This document shows positions 12,901 through 22,617 of a stretch of 64,000 nt of DNA, in pieces. Under the pieces are notes generated by a model. That model did not search any database. It was not told the origin of the DNA and saw only the letters and a program-made list of their open reading frames with translations. This DNA is from Elymus sibiricus (taxonomy: Eukaryota > Streptophyta > Magnoliopsida > Poales > Poaceae), in the NCBI GenBank assembly GCA_039707655.1, contig CM077671.1, positions 370,265,220-370,329,219 on the forward strand, read 5' to 3'. The position numbers and the translations under genes were made by a program. Each line of letters opens with the position of its first letter. The stretch's first letter is position 1.

Positions 12901-14460
12901 GGAAGATAGAACTTGATGAGGTTGTTGAACCTTTACTTCAACCTGAGAGTAGCGCAGCGCAGAAAGATGTTTCTGTAGAGCCTACATCAGTTGAAGAGGA
13001 AGTTAATGATGATGATCATGAAGCTTCGGATCAAGTTACTATCGAACCTCGTAGGTCGACAAGGATGCGTACTACTCCTAAGTGGTACGGCAACCCTGTC
13101 TTAGAGGTCATGTTGTTGGACAACGACGAACCTACGAGCTATGGAGAAGCGATGATAGGCCTGGATTCCGAGAAATGGTTAGAGGCCATGAAATCCGAGA
13201 TGGGATCCATGTATGAAAACAAAGTATGGGCTTTGGAAGTATTACCTGAAGGGCGAAAGGCCATTCAGAACAAATGGATCTTTAAAAGGAAGACGGACGC
13301 GGACGGTAATGTCACCGTCTATAAAGCTCGACTTGTGGCAAAGGGTTTTTCACAAGTTCAAGGAGTTGACTACGATGAGACTTTCTCACCCGTAGCGAAG
13401 CTAAAGTCTGTTGGAATTATGTTAGCAGTTGCTGCGTTTTTCGATTATGAGATCTGCCAGATGGATGTCAAAACATCGTTTCCTTAACGGTATCCGTGAG
13501 GAAAGGTTGTATGTGATACAACCGGAAGGTTTTGTCAGTCCTAAGGATGCTAAAATTTATGCAAACTCCAGCGATCCTTCTATGGACTGGAGCAAGCATC
13601 TCGGAGTTGGAATATACACTTTGATGAGGTGATCAAAGTTTTTGAGTCTATACAAAGTTTATGAGAAACTTGTATTTACAATAAAGTGAGTGGGAGCACT
13701 ATAGAATTTCTAATAAGTATATGTGGTTGACATATTGTTGATCGGAAATGATGTGGAATTTCTGGAAAGCATAAAGGGTCGTTTGAAAGGAGTTTTTCAA
13801 AGGAAGACCTGGAATGAAGCTACTTAAATATTGGGCATCAAGATGTATAGAGATAGATCAAGACGTCTGATAAGACTTTCAATGAGTACATACCTTGACA
13901 AGATTTTGAAAGAGTTCAAAATGGATCAGTCAAAGAAAGAGTTCTTGCCTGATTTGTAAGGTGTGGAGTTGAGTGAGACTCAAGGCTCGACCACGGCAGA
14001 AGAAAGAGAAAGGACGAAGGTCGTCCCCTATGCCTTATCCATAGGCTCTGTATAGTATGCCATGCTATGTACCGCACCTGATGTGTGCCTTGCCATGATT
14101 CTGTCAAGGGGTACAAGAGTGATCCAGGAGTGGATCACTGGACAGCGGTCAAGATTATCCTTAGTAACTAGAGGACTAAGGAAATATTTCTCGATTATGG
14201 AGGTGATAAAGAGTTCGTCGTAAAGGGTTACGTCGATGCAAGCTTTGACACCTATCCGGACGACTCTGAGTAGCAGTCAGGATACATATAGTGGAGCAGC
14301 CATTTGGAATAGCTCCAAGTGGAGTGTGGTAGCAGTGTCTATAGTATGACATAGAGATTTGCAAAGAACACACGGATTTGAATGTTGCAGACCGTTGACT
14401 AAAGACCTCTCTCACATGCAAAGCATGATCGAACCCCAGAACTCATTGGGTGTTAGATTC
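9980..14460 (+). pseudogene. Degenerate BARE-type gag-pol polyprotein
   Basis: Recognisable pieces occur in the expected Copia order. Gag-like sequence lies at about 10790-11520. A protease-like WVLDNGSGS segment is near 11630. GAG-pre-integrase and integrase follow at about 12020-12370 (CGPCLMGKM ... FTDDLSRYGYIYL). Reverse transcriptase lies at about 13140-13950 (NKWIFKRK, YKARLVAKGFSQ, QMDVKT), and an RNase H remnant lies at about 14000-14430. Stops and frameshifts are frequent. The RT active site reads YVVD (near 13725) instead of YVDD, losing a catalytic aspartate. The element could only move with proteins supplied by another copy. Confidence 0.88.
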
Positions 14461-14522
14461 ATAACAATGTAAATCACATGGTGATGTGAACTAGATTATT
14501 GACTCTAGTGCAAGTGGGAGAC

Positions 14523-16416
14523 TGTTGGAAATATGCCCTAGAGGCAATAATAATTTAGTTATTATCATATTTCCTTGTTCATGATAATCGTTTATTATCC
14601 ATGCTATAATTGTATTGATTGGAAACTCAAATACATGTGTGGGTACATAGACAACACTGTGTCCCTAGTATGCCTCTAATAGATTAGTTCGTTGATCAAA
14701 GATGGTCAAGGTTTCCTAGCCATAGACATGAGATGTCATTTGATAACGGGATCACATCATTAGGAGAATGATGTGATGGACAAGACCCAAACTATGAACA
14801 TAGCATATGATCGTGTCAGTTTATTGCTATTGTTTTCTGCATGTCAAGTATCTGTTCCTATGACCATGAAATCATGCAACTCACTGACACCGGAGGAATA
14901 CCTTGTGTGTATCAAACGTCGCAACGTAACTGGGTGACTATAAAGATGCTCTACAGGTATCTCCGAAGGTGTCTGTTGAGTTGGCATGGATCAAGACTGG
15001 GATTTGTTACTCCGTGTGACGGAGAGGTATCTCAGGGCCCACTCGGTAATACAACATCACAACAAGCCTTGCAAGCAATGTGACTAAAGTGTTAACCACG
15101 GGATCTTGTATTACGGAACGAGTAATGAGACTTGGCGCTAACGAGATTGAACTAGGTATAGAGACACCGACGATCGAATCTCGGGCAAGTAACATACCGA
15201 AGAACAAAGGGAACAACATACGGGATTAACTGAATCCTTGACATAGAGGTTCAACCGATAAAGATCTTCGTAGAATATGTAGGAACCAATATGGGCATCC
15301 AGGTCCCACTATTGGTTATTGACCGTAGAGGTGTCTCGGTCATGTCTACATAGTTCTCGAACCCGCAGGGTCTGCACACTTAAGGTTCGGTGACGTTTCG
15401 GTATAGTAGAGTTATGTATGGTGGTGACCGAAGGTTGTTCGGAGTCCCGGATGAGATCCTGGACGTCATGAGGAGCTCCGGAATGGTCCGGAGGTAAAGA
15501 TTGATATATAGGAAGTCCTGTTTTGGTCACCGGAAAAGTTTCAGATATTTCGGTAGTGTACCGGGAGTGCCGGGAGGGGTACCAGGGACCATCGGGAGAG
15601 GTATTTCGACCCAAGAGGCCTCATGGGCTGTGGGAGGAGTCAAACCAGCCCTTTGTGGGCTTGCCAAGCCCCCCACTAAGGCCAATGCGGCTAGTGGTGG
15701 GAAAAAACCAAAGGGGGAAAGGTGGAAAGAGTTTCCAAGTGGAGATGAGGAATCCTACTCCTAATAGGATTGGAGTAGGACTCCTCCACCTCCAATTTCG
15801 GCCAACCCTTGAGGGTTTGAGGCTGCCTCCTCCCCTCCCTCCCTCCTATATACACTAGAGGATTTAGAGGGGAGAGCTAACCCTAATTGCCACGTGCTCC
15901 CTCTACTTCCTCTAGATCGTTTTCTCCTCTAGTCTAATTTCGGCGGTGCTTAGGCGAAGCCCTGCCAGAATAGTTCCACCACCACCGCCGCCGCGCCGTC
16001 GCGCTGCCGGAGAACTCATCTACCTCTCCGCTCCCTCTTGCTGGATCAAGAAGGCAGAGATCGTCATCGAGCTGTACGTGTGCTGAACGCGGAGGTGCCG
16101 TCCGTTCGGCGCTAGATCGGAAGGACCGTGATCAGGATCGCGAGACGGTTCGTGATTTGATCGCGGGACGGATCATGATGGGATCGCAGGACGGATCGTG
16201 ATTGGATCGCGAGACAGATCGTGATGGGATCGTGGGACGCTCGGCGATTTGGATCGCGAAGACGTTCGACTACATCAACCGCGTTTCTTAACGTTTCCGC
16301 TTAGCGATCTACAAGGGTATGTAGATCCACTCTCCCTCTCGTAGATGCTCATCACCATGGATAGATCTTGCGTGTGCGTAGGAAATTTTTTGTTTCCCAT
16401 GCAACGTTCCCCAACA
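14523..16416 (+). repeat. 3' LTR of the BARE-type element
   Basis: It has the same length as the 5' LTR, 1,894 bp. The TATA box here reads TATATACA, changed from TATATATA in the 5' LTR. Confidence 0.95.
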
Positions 16417-18693
16417 GCTTGAACCAACACCGTGCCCGAAGGTCGGTGACCCTAAACTCAAGGATGAGGACGAGAATGCTTACTTGAAGAAAGGCATCAA
16501 GTTTGGTTGCTTGGAAGAGTTCAAGATATGGTTGAGTGACTATGCCATTAGGAACCATAGGTCGTTTGTTGTTGGTCATTCCAACCAAAATATGCGGTAC
16601 ACCATCAAATGTGACAAACAAGGTTGCCCTTGGAAGGTTCGTGGAAGAAAAATTCAAGAAACCGGGCAATGGATGCTGAAGAGTTGTGTGGCCACTCACA
16701 CGTGCATACCGCCGGATAAAGCAGACCAAAGCAAGGGACACCGCCAACTCACTTCTAAGTTTTTAGGATACAAGTTGTTGAATTCCATATGCCACGATCC
16801 AACCGTGAAGGTGAAGTTGCTCATGAGTATGGTTCACGAACGGTTCGGATACCAGGTCAATTATGGAAAGGTATGGAAGGCGAAGGCAAATGCAATCAGG
16901 ATGTTACATGGTGATTATGAGTCTGCATACAATATTCTTCCGAGGATGTTGGGAGCAATCGCACATAAGAACCCTGGCATGTGGTATGCGGTGGAGGAAA
17001 TTGACGGAGTGTTTCACCGTGCGTTCTGGGCTTTTGGGCAATGCATTGAGGCATTCAAGCATTGTCGTCCGGTGTTGTCTATCGATGGCACATTCCTCAC
17101 TAGCAAATACAAGGGCACTCTAATGGTTGCAACGGCTCACTCGTCCAATGATAACGTGTAGCCAGTAGCATTTGCTTTAGTTCCTTCCGAGCATGATGAC
17201 AACCGGGAGTGGTTCATGAGCATGTGAGAACCAAGGTGATTGGCAATAGGGAGGTATGCATCATATCGGACTGGCACCACGGGATTCTCAAAGCGATAGA
17301 GGTGTTTATTCCCGGCCTCCCAAAGCTTCACCACCGATGGTGCATGAGGCATTTCGTGGCAAACTTTTACCGGGCATGCAAGAGCAAAGAGTTTTGCAAA
17401 GACCTTACCCATGTGTGCACGACATTCACCTTGGATGCATTCACAAGCCGCTATGATAAACTCTTGAAGGCATTGGAAAAGAACAAAAAGGGAAGAGCAT
17501 TCTTGAACAAGCATTATGAGGACAAACACAAGTGGTCACGCGCACATGATGACGGAGGATGGAGATACGGCGACATGACCAGCAACATGGTGGAATGCTT
17601 CAACAATGTGCTCAAGGGTGTTCGTTCTTTGCATGTGACTGCAATATTGAAATATACCTTTTTCAAGTTGAACGAGTATTTTCTTAAGCATTCCATATCA
17701 ACCGCCAATTGGATAGGAAAAAAAATGGACTATCCAAATAAGGTTGATGATTGGTTGAAATTTCAAGCAGGCAAGTCTTCGCATCAACAAGTCATCAGAT
17801 TCAACGACAAAGAAATGATCTACCAAGTCGACGAGCCAGGTGGCACAACACGAGATGGTGTCCCGTACGGCGGTGTTGTTTATGAGGTGCATCTCAAGGA
17901 CCGATGGTGTCAATGGGAGAGGCCTCACAGATACCACTGGCTGTGCTCGCATGTGATGACGGCTACGAGGGCAAGGAACTTAGCCGTTTCAGATGGAAGG
18001 ACCATACGGTTGCATGAGTTCACCTTGGAAGCCACGAGGTTGACATGGGCACCTCGGTTCCATCCTTTCCTTGACCAGTCACAGTGGCCTGAGTACAATG
18101 GCCCACATATCGTTCCTGATCCTGAACTAATGGTACCTACAAAAGGAAGAAGAAGAAAGAAGAGGTTTAGGAGTGACATGGATGATATAGCTGGATACAC
18201 CGGCATGAAACAATTTGGTAGCGGTCATTTCATGGAGCCTCCCGCCACCAACAACTGTGGTCAATGTGACAACCCAGGACACAATATCAGGACATGCAAC
18301 ACCAGCACAAGAACGACCGATGCGAACACTAGCACGAGTCAGACTGGTGGCCATAGAGGCGGTTCTGCTGGTCAACGTGGATGTAGGACTAGTGGCCGTG
18401 GAGGATGGACTAGTGTTACAGGTAGTAGTGCACGAGGAGCCACTAGGGGTGGTCGTGGAGGTCCTCCTAGTGTTAGAGTTGCCCGGGGTAGTCGTGGTTT
18501 CGGAGGTAGTAAGAGACGAAGGGTTGATAGAGGGCGGCCCATTGACGTGCTTCTCAAACCGGATGGTTGATACAGTATACTTGGTAAATTTTGTTTTTCA
18601 TGTTCTAAAATCTTGCACTTGTTCTCATATTAACTGTGTTCACATTGTAATATATTGACATATATGACTAACAGTATTGAAATGTATGTAGGC

Positions 18694-19329
18694 ATGGCTT
18701 CATCCGGTTCCATCCCGAGGCCGCCGTGCGCTGACCGAGAGGACATGCCGAACAAGTGGAAGGAGGCAACTTTGGACAAGACGAAGGACAAAGATTTGAA
18801 AACCCCACCATGCTGGTGTGGAGATGTTTGCAAGGTGAGGGTGTCCACTGACCGGAAGAAGTCATGGACGGAGGGAAGGCGTTATTTTGTGTGTCCGAAC
18901 TACGCATATGACCGTAGACGTCCGACTAACGCCTACGATCTCCCACCGGTATGTTAAATACGTAAGTTTTTATCATCAAATTTTCTTCGTATTACTAACG
19001 ATGAATCATGTTTTGTATGCAGTCACCCCCCGCCTCTTTGCAAGTATTTCACATGGATAGATCAAGAAGTGCCAAAAGATGTTCAGAAGGACCAGTATCA
19101 AGACTGTCTTCGGAGGCAGCGGCTGTTTGAAGAATCTTTGCAACGAGCCGAGTACGAGGATCGTCGTGAGAAGGAGAAGAAGGAGCAAAAGAAACGCGAG
19201 GCGGAGAGGGCACGCAAAGAGAAGGAGGCTCGTGACGAGGAGAGGGCAAGAAAGCTTGCAAGGGCTCGCGAAGCTTACGAGGAGGATATGACACGTTACA
19301 ACAAGGGAAAGGGGCCCATGTTTCCTTAG
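18694..19329 (+). pseudogene. GRF zinc-finger protein of the MULE (frameshifted)
   Basis: This follows the transposase on the same strand. Exon 1 (18694-18948) holds a GRF-type zinc finger: PPCWCG, then GRRYFVCPNY. A 74-bp intron runs from GTATGT at 18949 to a TATGCAG acceptor ending at 19022. Exon 2 continues with the conserved CKYFTWID tail of the GRF finger and a Lys/Glu/Arg-rich coiled coil to MFP* at 19329. The exon 2 frame matches only if one base is removed from the six-C run at 19026-19031, so a 1-nt insertion has probably inactivated it. GRF fingers bind nucleic acid. The role in this element is unknown, and it could also be a 3' part of the transposase transcript. Confidence 0.7.
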
Positions 19330-19580
19330 TGATCTTGCGAGGTCTCCTGAAGCTTAGTTGAGTCAGATGTATTTCACACTATTCGATGCAAGATTGTATG
19401 ACGGAGTATTTTATGGTCTTGTTGTACTTTGAACTATTTTATGCTTATGTTGAACTCTAGCGTTGAGAGAGTCCAATGTTAAACCATTATTGACTATCTG
19501 ATTATTCATGATTTTGCAATGCTTACATCTATGGGTTGAGTTCATGGGTTGAGTTCTTGCTTGAAAGAACTGGGCAGACC
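19330..19580. other. 3' flank of the transposase/GRF genes
   Basis: AT-rich sequence typical of a plant 3'UTR. No defined polyadenylation signal could be fixed. It ends 252 bases after the GRF stop at the first palindromic module. Confidence 0.4.
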
Positions 19581-19878
19581 CCTACTGCCAGCACCTACGG
19601 CGGTAGGATGTGGCAGCCTACCGCCACCCTCTATGGTGGTAGGGTGTGGCGCGCTGCACCAGCCACCTTGTCTGGTCACGCGCGCGATATTTGATACCCT
19701 ACCGCCAGCACGTACGGCGGTAGGATGTGCCAGCCTACCGCCGCCCTCTATGGCGGTTGGGTGTGGCGCGCTGCACCAGCCACCCTGTCTGGTCACGCGC
19801 GCGATATTTGAGACCCTACCGCCAGCACCTATGGCGGTAGGGTGTACAAGCTTACCGCCACCCTCTATGGCGGTAGGG
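19581..19878. repeat. Internal cluster of six palindromic TIR-like modules
   Basis: Six copies of a 27-bp unit with CCTACCGCC and GGCGGTAGG arms around nine variable bases lie here, the same unit found in the TIRs. A larger repeat of about 124 bp (GTGTGGCGCGCTGCACCAGC and following) is present twice. The cluster sits between the 3' end of the GRF gene and the convergent DUF4283-like gene. Confidence 0.85.
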
Positions 19879-20099
19879 TGTTGGCTGCCTACCGCCAACA
19901 TTCTAACCATAGGATGTGGCAATTGATGCAGAGTCAATTCTGTACCGTTCATCCTGCATGAATATTACTATTCAAAGATCATTTGAAATGGCATACATCA
20001 AATCACAACTTAAATGACATGTAAAACATCAAGTTAGATAATAAAGGTACAAGTCATGAAAGTTACAATGACAACAGATTAATTAGCCTGATGCTACAT
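19879..20099. other. AT-rich spacer inside the MULE
   Basis: Nothing recognisable was seen. One further partial module half (CTACCGCCAACATTC) is near 19889. Confidence 0.4.
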
Positions 20100-21052
20100 C
20101 TACATCCTAAACAGGCCACCTGCATGGCCATCTGTCCCTTGATTTGCTAATCCGTGCGCACCCCCAATGTATGCCCTAGCTGCTCCATCAGTTGTGCCAG
20201 CATAGCAAGTGAAAGTGTGACAACGAGCACTGTTGGATTCATCTTCGTCATCGTAAGCATCCGACAGCTCTGTTAATATAGGGCTCCGATCTATCACCTT
20301 CAGAATATGGATCTTCACAATATGCAGAACTGTCGGCTTCTCAAGTTTCAGCTGACTATTAGGTGGTGAAATTGTCCCTTCAGAGTCAGAGGTTGGATAA
20401 TCCTATCCTAGGTCAGGTTCTGGCAGCTCCACTTCATATAACTTGGGGGGACTTTGTTCGAATTTCTCATCCATGCTTCAACAACTAGGAAACAACGATC
20501 AGTGGGCTTCAACATCTTAAAGAGATCACCGCCGAGACTGCTAACAAGCTTACCAAAAAACTCGACCTCCCATGCTTCTTGCGGCAGCCCATCAAAACTC
20601 AACCTAGTCAAGAATTTCAGAGACGACGCCTCGCCACCCATCCCACGATGCCAACGAGTGAACTGAATCGTCTCTCCGCCGGCGGTTAGCTTACGGGAGT
20701 GGTAGATGAGCACTCGAGTGCAGTCCTCGCCTGACCGAAACCGTACAAGAAAATCTGCTGGAGGAGAACATACTTCAACCATGACGTCATCGCGTGAGAG
20801 CCCGCATTGCGACTCCAAAGCAGCAACCACCTGTGTAGGGGACACGGGAGGCCGGTGCCCTTCCACTCTACCCACCAGCGCACGACCGCGCAACTTTTCC
20901 TCTACCCGGTACATCCCTGTCGTGCGCTGGAGCACACAGCGACCGAACTCAGGCCTCAGCTCCGGCTCCCCGCGCTGCCACCTATCTGCGAGGAAGAACA
21001 CACCTCCCTCCCTGTTCTCCGGCCGCCAGCTCTCTCGCTCGAACTGGTCCAT
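20100..21052 (-). pseudogene. DUF4283-like gene fragment carried by the MULE
   Basis: The main open part (21052 down to 20408) encodes about 214 residues. They match the style of grass DUF4283 proteins: RALVGRVEG, SPTQVVAALESQ, DFLVRFRSGEDC, TIQFTRWHRG, a FDGLPQEAWE segment and a LFKMLKPTDR segment. After a stop at 20408-20410 a second open piece (20318-20100) continues with HILKVIDRSPILTELS, which looks like the downstream part of the same family. This suggests a captured host gene cut by a stop and a frameshift. DUF4283 proteins are often linked to zinc knuckles or reverse-transcriptase-like genes, and their function is unclear. Confidence 0.55.
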
Positions 21053-21235
21053 CTACAGCTAGTTGACGGCTGTGGCAGATCGAGAGAAAGGGTGAAGTGA
21101 GAAGAAATGCATATCTAACATAGGGAAAAGGCCCTCCCCCGCGAACAAAAAGGATACGACAATTAATTCAAAATCTCTACTTAAAATGAAATACAACACC
21201 AAGTTCTTGAGGAGTTCAAATGACGAAGGTACATG

Positions 21236-21757
21236 TCATAATAGTTCAAATGACAACGCGGAAGCAAATGGGTACATGTCATTGTAGTTCAAATGACAAA
21301 AGGTTACACAGCACCATGCTAATGAACACCCGTTCGGGTTGTCGTACGGTCCCGGGTTGCAACAAATAACATCCTTTCTTTCTTTCACCCATGCCCAACG
21401 AGAAGCCTGCCTCGGTATGGCCGAAAATGGTTGCCTAACTAACCAATCGATGACCTGTCCATGATTTTGCACTTTAAACTGAGCATGTTCTTCCCTTGTT
21501 GTACACAATGCAATTTGCATTGCAAGATCACGCCTACAATCCGTTTCCGCCTTGTTGAGGTTGGTTATCTCCCTCTCCTTTTTCTTGATAATTTTTTCCG
21601 AAGCCTTCGGCCGAAAATAATACTTTGAAAAGGCTTTCGAAGCCCCGTTCAATGCATCAATGGCTTTGACCCACGCGTTCATCTTTTCCTCGATAAATTG
21701 GCGTTCAAGCATCGCCGCCGCCTCAGCGGTAGCCGCAGCGTACATGAACGGTGCCAT
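21236..21757 (-). CDS. Unknown 173-residue protein of the MULE
   Basis: The ATG at 21757 is preceded on the minus strand by AATGTAG|G, a good splice acceptor placed one base before the start. This is the same arrangement as in the plant-mobile-domain gene. The protein has an Ala-rich start, a charged helical middle likely to form a coiled coil (KIIKKKEREITNLNKAE), and a Cys/Trp-rich end. No known domain was recognised. Its leader (about 22230 to 22060) resembles the leader beside the left TIR, so it seems to have its own TIR-derived promoter. It is intact as far as can be seen. It may be an element accessory protein or a captured host fragment. Confidence 0.55.
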   Translation of the reverse strand: MAPFMYAAATAEAAAMLERQFIEEKMNAWVKAIDALNGASKAFSKYYFRPKASEKIIKKKEREITNLNKAETDCRRDLAMQIALCTTREEHAQFKVQNHGQVIDWLVRQPFSAIPRQASRWAWVKERKDVICCNPGPYDNPNGCSLAWCCVTFCHLNYNDMYPFASALSFELL

Positions 21758-22231
21758 CCTACATTTCGAGGATTGGCTAGTAAGGTCACCACAGCCTTAA
21801 TTAACTTGTTAAGCCACTAACCTGTATCATGACTACTAACCCTAATACTAAATGCACTAAAAGTAAATGTGTCTGAGTTATCAGATCCATAGACTTGGCA
21901 CACTATTATTCACATCTAAAACAATGGAAAGGAAAAAAATCTGTAAAACGAACACAAAAATTACAAAAACTAGGGTTTACACTAAAGCCAACAAGAAAGT
22001 CATATGAGATGATGGAATGCAGAAAAAAATTAGTTGGGGAGGGGGAGATACCTTGCCCGAGGAAAATAGCCCGGATCCACCGGACAAATCTCAAAGAACG
22101 AAGACGGATTCGGGGGGCTTGAGGGCTGGGTGGATGTGCAAGAGAGGGGAAAAGCTCGGGGAGGATGAAGCAGTCAGCAAATGAGTGGCTGGGAGTGGGT
22201 GGGCATTGCCAGCCACTTAAAAGGGAAACAG
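21758..22231 (-). promoter_or_regulatory. TIR-like promoter and spliced leader for the 173-residue gene
   Basis: On the minus strand the order is palindromic modules, a C-rich leader with CCCCGAGCT, GTCCGGTGGATCC (about 22073-22085), then GGGCAAG|GTATCT as a splice donor near 22055. The left MULE end has the same order: modules, CCCCGAGCT, CTCCGGTGGATC and a GTACCT donor. This suggests a duplicated TIR-proximal promoter inside the element. Confidence 0.5.
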
Positions 22232-22372
22232 CACCCTACCGCCACCTCCTGAGGCGGTAGGCTCTAGTACCCTACCGCCACCTCCTGAGGAGGTAGGCTC
22301 TAGTACCCTACCGCCGCCCACACTGGCGGTATGCTCTAGTACCCTACCGCCGCTGCCTATGGCGTTAGGATC
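22232..22372. repeat. Internal cluster of four palindromic TIR-like modules
   Basis: Four units of CCTACCGCC-N9-GGCGGTAGG type lie about 39 bp apart, each followed by CTCTAGTAC. The cluster starts about 250 bp past the stop of the plant-mobile-domain gene (22618). Confidence 0.85.
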
Positions 22373-22617
22373 CTTTTGCTGTCCCAAGTGCGCAGCAGCA
22401 AGGTGCACAGCAGCAATTCGATAGTACACAGCAGCAAATATGCATATTAATTGACAGAAATATATAGTTCAACATAACCATAGCACATTAGAGTTGGACA
22501 TGACAATATAAGTTCAACAACAAGCTAAACAAGTAGTTGCAAATTCGACATGACGAAATAGTAGAAGTTCAACATCCCCAACGTAGCGACAAACTAAACA
22601 GCCATCAACCACCCGCA
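22373..22617. other. 3' flank of the plant-mobile-domain gene
   Basis: AT-rich sequence with repeated GTTCAACA-type words. It is probably the 3'UTR of the minus-strand gene. Nothing else was recognised. Confidence 0.4.

Larger units (their letters stand above)
7597..16416 (+). mobile_element. BARE-1/Angela/WIS-type Copia retrotransposon
   Basis: Two LTRs of 1,894 bp each (7597-9490 and 14523-16416) begin TGTTGGAAATATGCCC and end TTCCCCAACA. The flanks carry the 5-bp target duplication GCTTG at 7592-7596 and 16417-16421. A tRNA-iMet primer site GTGGTATCAGAGC follows the left LTR, and AAGTGGGAGAC precedes the right LTR as polypurine tract. By eye the LTRs differ at about 48 positions with no indel (about 2.5%). 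The internal region keeps only broken gag-pol. It lies inside the MULE transposase gene and is younger than that insertion site. Confidence 0.96.
6813..18570 (+). pseudogene. mudrA-like: MURA-type MULE transposase, split by a Copia insertion
   Basis: Coding sequence runs from 6813 to 7596, is interrupted by the 8.8 kb retrotransposon, and resumes in the same frame at 16422. The N-terminal part has the PB1-like region usual in grass MULEs. Next come a Mut-type DNA-binding domain (FGCLEEFKIWL ... CPWKV), a MULE transposase core with DGTF near 17090, ISDWH near 17265 and VECFN near 17590 as the likely DDE residues, and HHRWCMRHF. A SWIM-like C-x(n)-CSH segment near 17950 and a CCHC knuckle (CGQCDNPGHNIRTC) near 18260 follow. 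The full length would be about 977 residues, usual for MURA. Besides the insertion there is a TAG at 17159-17161 and a frameshift between 17213 and 17224. Confidence 0.92.
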
